Of a DNA stretch of 64,000 bases, positions 11,508 through 21,880 are shown piece after piece. Made by a program: the position numbers and the translations under genes. The number at the start of each line of letters is the position of its first letter. Positions within the stretch are counted from its first letter, which is position 1. Origin of the DNA: Marsupella aquatica (lineage: Eukaryota > Marchantiophyta); NCBI GenBank assembly GCA_973895155.1, contig OZ316896.1, forward strand, positions 17,670,001 through 17,734,000. The letters are read 5' to 3'. The notes under the pieces were generated by a model. The model was not told where the DNA came from. It ran no database searches and saw only the letters and a list, made by a program, of their open reading frames with translations.

Positions 11508-11812
11508 TCATGCTACCTACGGTGCCCTGATTGACATGAGTGTAGAGTTTGATGAAGGTTGGTTGTTCCAACAAGTGTAGGCCAGTGGTAGCAGATTATT
11601 GCGGCAAGTGACGTTCAGATTTCAAGCTTCATAAGTCAACCAGCTTTGCACAAACAACATCCCAAAGTGGGCCTTACCAGAGCCCATTTGCACCCAAAAT
11701 ACTTGACATGAACAAAAATTGGAGGTCAATCTCATACCACCTAAATGGAAATGGGTAGATGGACATCATTTAAGAGTGGGGCCCAAATGGAAAGGGATAG
11801 GAGGGCAGCAAC
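11508..11812. other. Short intergenic gap, no feature seen
   Basis: Lies between the decayed MITE and the PIF/Harbinger element. No open frame of note and no repeat identified. Confidence 0.5.
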
Positions 11813-12232
11813 TAAGAGCATCTCCAGCGGTCCTCCTTTAACGCCCGCAAATGCCAAATATTAAGGATGACAGTCAAATATGGAGACTTGCACCTCCCAC
11901 CGGTGCCCCGTATCCCTAAACTCATAGTGGCCGACTAGCCAACTTGGGTACACTCGCCGCCAGTTTTGGCATCATTGGAGGTCGCGAGACAAACCTGCCA
12001 TCCTGCCCCCCATTGTGATCAACGGACCGCACATCACCACGCGTCATCATCGTGAAGTGACCCTCTCCGTGTTTAACCAGACATGGCAAGTTTCAAAATG
12101 TATGAATCTCCCGCGACGCTGTGAAATCATGACTTTTTTACTATGTACCTTGAATGTTCGTGCACTCTGCACAGTGCACTCCTCGTGTGCTCTCGACAGA
12201 CATCCAATTGCAGACATTGACACTATAGGATC

Positions 12233-13255
12233 ATGGCAACCATCCGCGGGAAAAATTACACAGAAGAAGAATTGAAGCAACTTTGCTACAACGTACTTCA
12301 TGTCTCTCAAGACTCGTGTGTAGGGAATGGACAACGAGCTGAGAAGTTTTGGGACCGGGTGTTTGAACACTACGAGAAGCACAAGCCGCGCGGGAGTGAG
12401 GTGAGGGGGAAGAAATCACTCGAAGGCAAGTGGCATGACATCAAGCACGATGTCTCCAAATTCATTGGGTGTTTTCAGCAAGTAGATTCACGTCAAACTT
12501 TAGGGACCAACGAGGCGGATACATTGAGAGCTGCGAAGGAGTTATACAAGGATAACCATCCAAAGCACATGAATTTTTCATTTGAATCTTGTTATTTCAT
12601 TTTGAAGGACTGCCCTAGGTGGAGCAATCCAATCGACGATATGGCGAAGGGGAAGGGCAAGAAAAAGGTAGCAGCGAAAGGTGCAGAGAAAGATAAGGAC
12701 AGCTCGAGCCCAACTCCAGAGGTTCTTGAGACATCAGATGATGACATTGCAGCACGAGAACCCGATGACTATGAGTCAAGATCAGCGAGCAGGAAGAGAC
12801 CTACAGGAAATCGGAGGGCAAAGGAAGAGTTAAAGCGAATGAAGCACCAAGAAGATGCTCTGAAGATGACAGCGTTGGCTCAGAAAGAGATGGCCGCTGC
12901 CAATGTTCAACGTGCTCGAGTAGCTGAAAACAATTCCAATATGGCATTGCTTTCATTACTTACAAATAACATGACACCACAGTTGCAAGCTTTCATGGAG
13001 GAATGGAAGCTGGAAATTGCCATCAATTTGAAGCAACGAATGCAGCATCATATACATGTCCAGCCAATTCCTCTAGTGACACACAATCCACTGCCAAGCG
13101 TCCAACAGCCGGTATTCCCAATGCCAACGCCACCTCCAAATGTTGTTAAGGAACCAGAGGCGTCTGAGGACGAAGGGGACGAAACAATTGAAGTTCCAAT
13201 CGGGGAGCAGCCAATGAACCAAGATGATTTTATGGCAATGCTTGAGCGAACATAA
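12233..13255 (+). CDS. PIF/Harbinger ORF1, Myb/SANT-like and NAM-associated protein
   Basis: 340 residues from ATG 12233, uninterrupted. Residues about 8-90 form a trihelix Myb/SANT-like domain (YTEEELKQLCYNVLHVS, then FWDRVFEHYEKHKP, then LEGKWHDIKHDVSKFIGCF). This is followed by a conserved segment, FSFESCYFILKDCPRW, a basic and acidic linker, and a coiled-coil region from about 195 to 265 of the kind annotated as NAM-associated C-terminal. In PIF/Harbinger systems this protein binds DNA, helps bring the transposase to the nucleus and is required for transposition. No stop or frameshift is seen although the partner transposase in the same element is broken. A short upstream exon cannot be excluded. 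Nuclear location is inferred from the family. Confidence 0.88.
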   Translation: MATIRGKNYTEEELKQLCYNVLHVSQDSCVGNGQRAEKFWDRVFEHYEKHKPRGSEVRGKKSLEGKWHDIKHDVSKFIGCFQQVDSRQTLGTNEADTLRAAKELYKDNHPKHMNFSFESCYFILKDCPRWSNPIDDMAKGKGKKKVAAKGAEKDKDSSSPTPEVLETSDDDIAAREPDDYESRSASRKRPTGNRRAKEELKRMKHQEDALKMTALAQKEMAAANVQRARVAENNSNMALLSLLTNNMTPQLQAFMEEWKLEIAINLKQRMQHHIHVQPIPLVTHNPLPSVQQPVFPMPTPPPNVVKEPEASEDEGDETIEVPIGEQPMNQDDFMAMLERT

Positions 13256-15134
13256 GTTTAGGTAGAAATTCCCTCTAGGTAGACTACATACAGGGGTAGC
13301 TTTGGTTCAACAAGACTCGCTCTTGTAAAATTGGATGAGTTTAATATGAGGAATTTTGTGTGCTTCAGGCATTTCATGGCATTGTCGTGAAGGACTGATA
13401 ATTAATCAAAAAAATTCCAGCACATGGATTGTATTACAACATTGTCACATCTGGTTTACAAAAATGCAGCCACCCTCAGGCTTGCCTTTGCAATTTCGAA
13501 TTACATCCTACTCTATGTATGTGTTGCTGTCTATATCCGCCTATTGCCTCAGAAAGAGATGGCCTCGAGGATGGCCTTTGCCAATGTGCCTCTTTATCCG
13601 CCAATTGAAAAACCGGGATTGTACCAGCTCAAACATTGAAACTTACAAAAACAAAATCTGCTCTACAACAGACGACTTGTGTCCCCAATCAATCCCCAAT
13701 CGGTCCACTCCCTCCACTTCAGTTTGATGACCATTGCCAATTGTAGATTTCACCATCAAATCGGTCATCTTCGCCATTCTCTGAATTAGAGAATTCCACC
13801 CTCGCCCTCCTCGCACGTCAAGGCTTCTTCCTCACTGCTCGAGTCTTCTTCTTCTCCATGCTTGTTTGGGGAGGCGGAACGGGAGGTGCTTCCTCTCTTG
13901 CAATGACCACTGGGAGCGATCCAACTGCATCAGCCTGGGTGGGAGCTTCATCGGGTGTAGGAGGTCGAACTGAAAGGGGAGTACCCCTGGGCCCCCAGCC
14001 TTTGTAAACTAAAGAGGTATACGTGCATACACCCCCTCCCTAGTACCCCTTATTATTTTTGGGAGCCTATAAAATTTTCTCTTGTTATTCTTAAAAACTT
14101 AATTTTGGAGAATAAATCTGCCCCTTTGAGATATTATAATTTCACATTTTACACCATTTATGAAAGCCTTGAAAAGTTATAAATTCATCATGTGCAAACA
14201 GTTCTAAAACTGAAGGGAGTGTTTTGGAGGGGTTTTGGGTACATACATTTTTGTGTTCGTGACCCTTTAACCCCAAACTTCAACTTTGGGGCATTTCTGA
14301 ACCACAGGGCAAGGTAGTCAGGGTTCAAAAGCTCCAAAGTCCTAAACTACTCTGAATCATAGATGTTGCAAGCATAATTATATGTCATATACACATGTTC
14401 CAATAAAGGGTGGCCACAAGGACCAATCCTATTGTGACGCGTGTCACATCCATATTACATCACCTCTCAAAGCATATTAACTAGGGCAACATTTATATAA
14501 GCCTTTATTAGTTAGAAAGGGTTTTTGAATAAAACCATCCCTTGATATTTCTAAGCCAATTATAAAAATTAATCTCAAATCAGATTTTTTGCACCCTTCA
14601 TCCGTTCGCACGTCCAACCCATTATTAATAATGCTGGGGGCCCAGGGGGGAGTACTAGGCCTCTCCTGCCTCCTGCGCTCATCCACAACTCGGATTGGAG
14701 GTGCCATAAATAATACTGGGGAGGAAACTGCTATTCCAATACCCAAGAGAATCACCCTCTCCCTCCACAACGTCGAGGCACAATTGCAAATGGGCAGCAA
14801 ACGTCGAGGCACGATTGCCTCCAGGCAGCAAACGTCGAGGCACTTGAATTGCTCCAAATAATGCCTCACTACAATCCTCATTGCATAATGTATACAAGGG
14901 TTTGCAGCGAGTGCTAGCTCCACGTTTGCAAGAGTAGAAGCTCCTGGTGAAAAAATGTGTTGGCAGTCCTACAGAATAGGACCTGTCCTGCAGCTTCTTT
15001 AATGTTGAAGTGACTTGTCTGGCTTGCCATCTCATGTGAATCAGGACACGATGCTGGACAGAATTGACATGCCCTCAATTAAAGATGGTGACACAAACGA
15101 TGTTTGGCACATGCAAACGAGACACTCACCAAGG
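13256..15134. other. Interior of the PIF/Harbinger element without a recognised gene
   Basis: Between the two ORFs. Around 13985-13800 the minus strand has a Pro-rich open stretch ending in a Lys/Arg-rich tail, possibly a relic exon of the transposase or another gene. 14000-14470 is AT-rich and featureless. A string resembling 13600-13640 (AACCGGGATTGTACCAG) recurs near 16590-16620 close to the right end. Confidence 0.4.
14770..14855. repeat. 31-bp minisatellite, about 2.7 units
   Basis: Units 14770-14800 and 14801-14831 both start ACGTCGAGGCAC and end GGCAGCAA; a partial third copy starts at 14832. It lies inside the PIF/Harbinger element. Confidence 0.85.
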
Positions 15135-16451
15135 TCAATTAGCAGTATAACCTGAGCCCCTTCGATGCCACAAGTGGTCGATTAAATCATTTCTCAAACG
15201 GAAATGGTTTTCTTTTTTGTGAATTTCCCTATTGGCCTCAAGGAATTCAAGCCAGGGCATTAACCCTCGTCTCACATTTGGTGGCCTCACCCTCAGATAT
15301 GGAGTAAACTCTTCACCTCTTTCATCCTCCAATATCATATTGTGGAGGACCACACATGCCATGAGAATGTGAGTCAAGTTTGACTCATACCAAGATCTTG
15401 CAGGCCTCTTGATAATTTCAAACCTGGCTTGGAGCACACCAAATGCCCTCTCAACATCTTTCCTGGCACCTTCTTGGCATCTGGCAAAGTGACTAAACTT
15501 TTCATTCTGTGGAGAATGAATAGTGGAAATGAACATTGACCACTCTGGATAGATGCCATCCACTAGAAGATATGCTCTATTATACTCAACACCATTCACA
15601 TGGAATGAAACATTAGCAGAATCATTTGATAACCATTCATTCAAAAGAGGGGATCTATCAAGCACATTCAAGTCATTGTTGCCCCCTGCCAAACCCCAGA
15701 ATGCATGCCAGATCCAAAGTTCCTGATCTGCAATTGCCTCCAGTCTGATAGACTTGGTCTTATCCTTGTCACTGTATTGCCCCTGCCAAGCAATTGGGCA
15801 ATTTTTCCATTGCCAGTGCATGCAATCCAAGGATCCAAACATTGATTTCCTGGAAATCCCCTCTCTTGATTAATTTCCAAATGATTCTGAAAATCTTGAG
15901 CGTTTGGCTTTCTCAAGTACCTAGCTTCATAGATTTCCCTAATGGCTTTTGTAAATCGATACAAAGACTCCAAGGCTGTGCTCTCTCCGATTCTGCAATA
16001 TTCATCCATGGCATCTGCCCCTATACCATAAGCTAGTTGTCGTAGAGCTGCCGTTATTTTCTGGTGTGGAGACAGACCTGGTTTTCTTGCTGCATCAAAC
16101 TTCAAACAGAAATAATCATCATGTTCACACACTGCAAGAAGGATTTTGTTGAATAATCTACTGCTCATTCGAAACCTTCTTCAAAATTTGAGTTCTCCAT
16201 ATGTAGGATTATCAGAGAAATAATCGTTCCACAGATCCTGTGCACCCTTCTCTCTATTCCGGTTGACATTCATGCTTCTGCCTGGCCTTGACCCTCCATG
16301 TTTTCTTATCGTTGGAGGTGCCAGAATATGTTGGATGGACAACGGTCCACTATACATCATCATCCCCCAAAATCGATCCCTCATCCCAATCGTCTTCATC
16401 ATCTTCCACCATGTTCAAGAAATCCTCCCTCCATGCCTCCATAGGATCCAT
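15135..16451 (-). pseudogene. PIF/Harbinger DDE transposase, inactivated
   Basis: Family signatures run in order: an acidic N-terminus from ATG 16451 (MDPMEAWREDFL), LWNDYFSDNPTYGE, the HTH-like stretch FRMSSRLFNKI, ALRQLAYGI, then GSLDCMHWQWKNCP (first Asp), YLLVDGIYP (second Asp) and RKDVERAFGVLQARF (catalytic Glu), ending LWHRRGSGY. The DDE triad is preserved. Lesions seen are a frame change between the acidic N-terminus and the next block near 16350-16400, an in-frame TGA at 16183-16181 just before the FRMSS segment, and a 5-bp insertion at about 15843-15848 that shifts frame ahead of the first Asp. Without all three corrected no full transposase can be made. Short introns could in principle explain the first, but not the stop or the 5-bp shift. 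Confidence 0.9.
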
Positions 16452-16767
16452 ATCAGCAAACCCGCACAAACCAAAATCTGAAAAACAGAGCACGGGCAAT
16501 GGCGCACGACGTCGAGGAGGAGAAAGACACCAAGAAACCAATTTGCTGTCTCGGTCATCGCGAACATGACTGATGAGAAGATTGACCGGTTCGAACCGGG
16601 ACTATACCAGTTCAAACCCTGGTTAACAAATACAGGTCGTATTTTGGAGGCAACCGGTGGGGAACGTTCAACTCGTCGTGTGCCACGCTATTTCCCAGGC
16701 GTTATTCCAGGGGTCAAATTTTTGGCTATAGCGGCCAAGGGCTGCCAAACCGTTGGAGATGCTCTAA

Positions 16768-17919
16768 GAGTGAGATGCAAGGCAGCAAGGGGTTGTAGTA
16801 CCAAAGTGCGATGTAGGACCTGTACAAAATATCATACTTTATACCAGGAACTACTGCAATGCCAAACTACATTCTCCTTACTTTAACAAACCTTAAAAGT
16901 CAATGGTTTACATCAGGATTGTTAGAATATTCTTTACATTTACAGGGCAGAATTCCTTCCAGGTTGCACAAAGAACCCCCAAACATTTGTTAGTTGGATC
17001 CAAAACTTTCATAGTTACTTATTTACTAATGTTATGCCTCTACATTGCACAATGATAGGTGTTGAGCAAAAGTGTTGTTGAGCATAAATAAAGATGGCCC
17101 GGCAGTCAGCCTAACAACTACTACAGATTTCAAAAGGAATGTGTGTAACTACTGGGGAGAGTGATGAGTTGGGCCAGGAAAAGATAATGAGTGTAAGCTT
17201 TTTAGGTCCACATCATGGTTAACTATGAAAGTGGCCATAATCTAACACCACCATAATGACATCCCACCAAACTGACTTAGACGATGAGAATGAAAGACCA
17301 TCATCAATCTAGTATATTATGGTGGAAGTTGTTTATCTACAGAGTAGTGTATTCACATTTCATGGAAAGAGGGACTTTCCCACCAACTGTACACCAGAAA
17401 TGGATCATGTGAGTGCGGTCTTTCTTTCTCTTTCTTTCTTTCAGAGACTCTCATTCTAGTTTCCATTCATCAGTCGTCTCTTGTAGAGATCCTGCTTCCA
17501 TCCCGAGCTCCATCTTCCCGCCTTGCTTCGCAGCTTCCAATTAGGGTTCCATTTTAAAAATTCTGGACCTGCTCCATCTCGTCTCATGATCATTCTCTCC
17601 TCCTGAGGTACACTGCCCTCCACCTACATACGATACGGTACTGGAAATCCTTTCGTAAAGCCCTCTGAATCCAACCCACAACGTTGATAGTCCTTCGTCT
17701 GTTGTCTGTTGTAAGCAGCCGAGGTTTCTTTCGAAGGTAAAAGATCATCTCAAAGCACTTTGCATCGGTGAATGTGCTGTACCCTGTCTTGTCTGTGTTG
17801 TGCTGTGGGACTAATTTCGTCATGTGGGTCATTGAGGGATGATATGTTGCTGCGTTTGCCTTCTGCTGGGCTGATTTTCCAGTTTCGCAGGTGGGGAATC
17901 CGGGGCTATTGTTTGACAC
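16768..17919 (+). promoter_or_regulatory. Upstream region and leader of CMC2
   Basis: No coding gene. A pyrimidine-rich tract at about 17418-17450 (TTTCTTTCTCTTTC repeats), followed by mixed CT-rich sequence, resembles a plant 5' leader. A possible leader intron runs from a GAG|GTACAC donor near 17607 to TTTCGCAG|GTGGGG at about 17890, just before the CMC2 start. The transcription start was not fixed. Confidence 0.4.
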
Positions 17920-18695
17920 ATGCATCCTCCATTGACCTTGCACAAGCACCCGAACTGCCGTGAGGTGCGATTGCTGGGTCTGTTCTCGTTTGTTCTGTTT
18001 TGGCTGAATTTGCATCTTTCCCTTTCCTCTCTTTCCACTCTGTAGCCTGTGTTGAAAGATGTCTGTATTGCGTCGGTTGCTTGTATACTTATTGTACTAT
18101 TGGAGATTCGAAAGTATGTGTCATCTGATTCATAGCAAGGTGGTCCCGGGTTGTTCGTGTAGGCGATAAGATTGCCTCTCTTGTTGTCTTGGGAGGTTTG
18201 GCTGCTGCTGAGTGTGTCGTCTAGGTTTATCTTCACCTTTGTTAGTGACGGTCTAGTGTGAATCCGGGAGAGCCTAACTTTGATGTGGTTAACAGATTAT
18301 TGTCCAATTCAAGAAGTGTCATGATGATCATCCTGTCACGAAGTTCTTCGGTGTCTGCACAGACCTGAAGGTTCAGCTCGATAAATGTTTCCGGGCGGAG
18401 GTGAGATATCTCACAGCCCTGCTACGCGCTCTCTGGTAATCTTAAGTGTAGTGTGATGATCTCTTCCTGCTCCTCTTTCCAATTAGAAAAGATGTGGCCT
18501 TTGGTGAACCACGTGTGTTGCATGAACACATCTTAGTGCTCCCTTTTCTTGCCTAGAAGATAGGCCTGCAGATCTGTTCTTATCATGTGGTTGCTGCAGA
18601 AAGAAGAGAAGCGGAAATTGAACTTCGAGGCGAGCAAAGAGTTTAAAGAGAAACTCCGTGCGAGCAAAGCAGCGAAGTTATCGAACGAGTCGTGA
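17920..18695 (+). CDS. CMC2: COX assembly mitochondrial protein 2 (CMC2-like), twin CX9C
   Basis: Three exons: 17920-17964, 18296-18400 and 18600-18695 (stop TGA). Introns are GT-AG and the frame is kept, giving 81 residues, the usual size of the family. The N-terminus MHPPLTLHKHPNC is family-typical. Two CX9C motifs are visible: C13 to C23 (with REIIVQFKK between) and C36 to C46 (with TDLKVQLDK between), joined by HDDHPVTKFFG. Twin CX9C proteins are imported into the mitochondrial intermembrane space, where Mia40 oxidises them to a helical hairpin; CMC2 homologues support cytochrome c oxidase assembly. The C-terminal helix is highly charged (Lys/Glu). The gene lies 107 bp upstream of PPCDC on the same strand. 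Confidence 0.95.
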
Positions 18696-18802
18696 TTCTT
18701 TTCCTGCACTTAAGCATAAGTGCGCCAGTATCGATCTGAGTATGTGATTCATGGCTGTAGAATTCGCTGTTGTCATCTGGCGAATTTAAAATTCTGTGGA
18801 AA

Positions 18803-19766
18803 ATGGCCGCCAAAGTGAAAGTTGAGAAGACACCATCTCCTCGCGTGTCCTGGGAGAAAGGACCAACCAGGAGGCCTCGGATTCTCCTCGCCGCTAGTGG
18901 TAGTGTAGCTGCTATCAAGTTTGGAATTCTCGCTCAGAGTCTGTGCGACTGGGCAGACGTGAAGGCGATTGCTACAAAGTCCGCTTTGCACTTCATCGAC
19001 AGAGCCTCTCTTCCGACCTCTGTGACCCTGTACACTGATAAAGAAGAGTGGTCTAGCTGGAGAAAGATTGGCGACGAGGTCCTCCACATTGAGCTGCGGC
19101 GATGGGCCGATGCCTTAGTTATTGCCCCTCTCTCAGCTAATACGTTAGCAAAGGTGAAGCTCTCTCTACCTCCTTTCAAATCGATTATCCCCAATTCATT
19201 TATACGCGTCCTGTTATCATGGGTTTGGACAGACAATGGGATGAAATTGGGGTGAATTCAAATATAGACTCGGTTGCCATTCAAACTGCTGGGTACTGTT
19301 GGACAGATGTTTCTGGACAGATGTTTCTGGACAGACAAAGGGATGATAATTCTGTGAATTCAATTACATTCTCGGTTGCAATTGACACTTGTGGATACTA
19401 TTACACACAGAGAGTGCGAAAGATTTAACTCATAAAATTTTATATCCTCATATTGATTCTTCGCAGGTAGCAGGTGGTCTGTGCGATAATCTTCTTACAT
19501 GCGTGGTGCGTGCATGGGACTTTCAGAAGCCATTATTCGTAGCACCTGCAATGAACACATTTATGTGGGACAGTCCGTTCACTAGGCGTCACTTGATCTC
19601 AGCTCAAGATCTCGGTATTACTCTAATCTCCCCTATTGCAAAGAAGTTAGCATGTGGTGATGTCGGGAACGGGGCCATGGAGGAGCCTTCGGTGATTGAC
19701 GCAACTCTTCGAATGGCCCTTTTGCAACCGCCTAACTTTTCTCCTAAATTTGAAACAAAATCCTAG
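18803..19766 (+). CDS. HAL3: Phosphopantothenoylcysteine decarboxylase (HAL3/PPCDC)
   Basis: Flavoprotein of coenzyme A synthesis that decarboxylates 4'-phosphopantothenoylcysteine to 4'-phosphopantetheine. Exon 1 is 18803-19153 and exon 2 is 19467-19766, giving 216 residues, the usual plant length. ATG 18803 is chosen because it has a good context and is the first ATG in frame. Key features are a Gly/Ser-rich FMN-binding start (LLAASGSVAAIKFG), catalytic His95 in VLHIELRRWAD, the APLSANTLAK loop, the substrate clamp PAMNTFMW (Asn147), and Cys180 in KLACGDVGNGAM that protonates the enethiol. All catalytic residues are present. The single intron contains a degenerate tandem duplication (GACAGACAA...GGGATGA units). 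This is the only complete copy in the window; fragments recur at 29.1, 36.7, 46.4 and 48.2 kb. Confidence 0.96.
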
Positions 19767-21060
19767 GGCAAGACAAACAATTGTAGTTGATAATTTATTC
19801 CTCATGTCAGCTCGTCTTGCTGACAGTAGAGGGTCGTCCTTCAATCATTAGTTCTGAATAATTCAGAAAGGAAGCCAAAATTGACGTGCTAGGATTTTGC
19901 TTCCTTGTGATGTTCATGACAAGCAAAGGAAAATTTCTCCTTTGCTATGAATTTTCAGGGCTCTTTACGGCCAGATTCAACATGAAGTGGGGAATATGAG
20001 TGGCCTAGAGGACCCTAGAGACAGCTTCGTTTCTTCCGAACTACCATCTCCAGAATGGACTTTGTATGGGGCAGAGCTAAAGGATATATTTTGGAGGGTT
20101 GTATTGACGAGATCGGCTGTGTCATTTGCCTTGAAGAGGGAAATTCTCTTCATCATTCCTTGTGCCAGCCATACTAGTGAGGTTTCATTGCATGATATGG
20201 TGCGAAAGTGCCCTTCCCGAAGAGCCTGCACAGTACTTGATACACTGCTGTGTGATGATGACGTTTACTAGCGAGTTTTACAGGCCAAATACTACCATCT
20301 TGTTTTTGGTTTCTTGCTTGTCCTTCTTGCTATTATTATTATCTATATCGTGAACGTTGATTCTTTCAACTCAATTCATTTCGGAACTACTACAAACCCT
20401 CCTCCGGTTGATTCTAAACTTCGTTGATTCTAAACTTCATAGACGTGAAAGAAAGGCATTTCTTCAAGGTTCACGATATGTGTAAACTCCGATGGCCCTC
20501 ACTCTTTCCTTGCAGTGCTTCCTTTTTTTACTTGTCGACCGTTTTAGAGATCCCCAGTAGAGCAATCGATATGCTCACACGAGCAAGGTGTAAAGGTTTG
20601 TTTTCACTTCTCGAGAAATGTGATCGAGAATATGTTCAATTATAGGCACTGCCATGCGTTGGCGGTCCTCTTCAAGGACAACATCCTTGTTGTCAGGTGG
20701 AAAGCCATTTTGACTCCTAGGACTTGAAGTGTGCGACTGAGGGATCGATGCGTATTGCAGACGATCTTCATCTACTCTCAATATCAAGTCCCTTGCACAG
20801 GGACAAGACAAAATAACCAGCTGTGGACATAGACATGCCCCCTCACCTCAACTCTCTCGGTCTGTTTAGCTTCGATACTCTAGCATTCGGTATTGTAACA
20901 TGTTTTCAGAGAGGTGCCAGTTCTATGGCTCCAGTCTACAGCGTTGTTTGTGGGCATAGGTTATGCTTAGCGATTAATCAGTCAGGACGGGTTCGTTTCT
21001 GTCCTCGTGCAAATCAAGTCGTCCTCCCTTCAGTGGACTCTAGCTAAGGAGACGCCTTAG
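19767..21060 (+). repeat. Unit U1, blocks Q and R: 3' flank of PPCDC, duplicated downstream
   Basis: Block Q (19767-20290) recurs at 29130-29690, 37600-38140 and 47150-47690. Block R (20290-21060) recurs at 29690-30540, itself duplicated there, and at 38140-39260. Diagnostic strings are GACAGTAGAGGGTCGTCCTT, TTACAGGCCAAA and GACTCCTAGGACTTG. It probably includes the PPCDC 3' UTR. Confidence 0.85.
19996..20271 (+). CDS. Small ORF of unknown function downstream of PPCDC
   Basis: 91 residues from ATG 19996 to TAG 20271; no family recognised. The last 45 or so residues (REILFIIPCASHTS, then HDMVRKCPSRRACTVLD and CDDDVY) stay open in the U3 and U4 copies ending at 38122 and 47669, with the same stop position. 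The N-terminal half is broken in U2. It may simply be 3' UTR sequence of PPCDC that happens to be open. Confidence 0.2.
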   Translation: MSGLEDPRDSFVSSELPSPEWTLYGAELKDIFWRVVLTRSAVSFALKREILFIIPCASHTSEVSLHDMVRKCPSRRACTVLDTLLCDDDVY

Positions 21061-21095
21061 ACTAGAAATACAATTTGAGACTAGGCAACTGATGC

Positions 21096-21880
21096 GTGGG
21101 GCGAGCTGGCTTGCAAACGAATCGGAAGTTGATGATTATCAGGAACAGTCCATGGGGCTTCATTTTCATTTTCTTCAGTCATGGTTTTTTGGAAGAGTTT
21201 CATATTTCTGTGCATTCACTCATGGCTATTAGTCCCTACTACCACTATCTTCCCATCTCCCGACTGCAACAATTGCTCTTCTCCCAAAATCCCCTGACTG
21301 CAACGATTGCTACAAGTCCAGTGAGCCAGGGACCTGAGTTTGGAAGCTACAAAAACAGGATTTTGAAGGTTTTTGTATCTTCCAAACCCATTGGCTTGCC
21401 TAAGAAGATGTAGTGACCTCACGGATCCACGCCTTGGGAAGGGTGATGATCTCGCGGTATGTGTTTGGCTAACAGTCAGATCTCTCCAGAAGGACTTGGT
21501 GGTGGAAAGTATAAGGTGTTTATCAATAGATTTGGCAAGTTCAACCCACAGCCTCTAAGAAGAACAAACAAAGAAAAATAGGGCCATGTAGAAAACACCT
21601 GAACCAAACCATATTAGACTCACTAAGGAACCCACATCACTAAGTAATGCTCTGCAGGGAATGAAACCTTCCAGGCACCTCCAATGCAACAATGGCACAT
21701 CCTGCTAAGCTGGTTACCTGGTACATAGGTATGTGAGGAAGAGGATGGTGTCCATGAGGTACATTGCAGTGGGAGTACACTTGCAGTCAGGCCAACACTC
21801 TCCTGGGACAGGGTGGTGAGCCTGTACAGTACACCTTCATGCTGGTGCATATGGCCAGATTTGCAACTCGATTCAAAAAA
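21096..21880 (+). repeat. Unit U1, block X
   Basis: Recurs at 30540-31455 (U2), at 39290-41270 (U3) and inverted at 59770-59003 and 56600-56166 (U5). Markers are GACTGCAACAATTGCT, TTGCCTAAGAAG, GACCTCACGGATCCA and TTCCAGGCACCT. No gene was recognised on either strand; it is possibly a decayed mobile element. Confidence 0.75.

Larger units (their letters stand above)
11813..16767. mobile_element. PIF/Harbinger DNA transposon with TAA target duplications
   Basis: The left end GAGCATCTCCAGCGGT (11816-11831) and the inverted right end GAGCATCTCCAACGGT (16764 leftward) form a 16-bp TIR with one mismatch. Both ends are flanked by TAA (11813-11815 and 16765-16767), the 3-bp TWA target duplication of this superfamily. 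The element is 4949 bp and carries the two standard genes in convergent orientation: a Myb/SANT-like ORF1 (plus strand) and a DDE transposase (minus strand, broken). Confidence 0.93.

Noticed and set aside
18770-18802. Upstream TTG extension of PPCDC exon 1
   Set aside because: No ATG; the first in-frame ATG at 18803 has good context and gives the normal family length.
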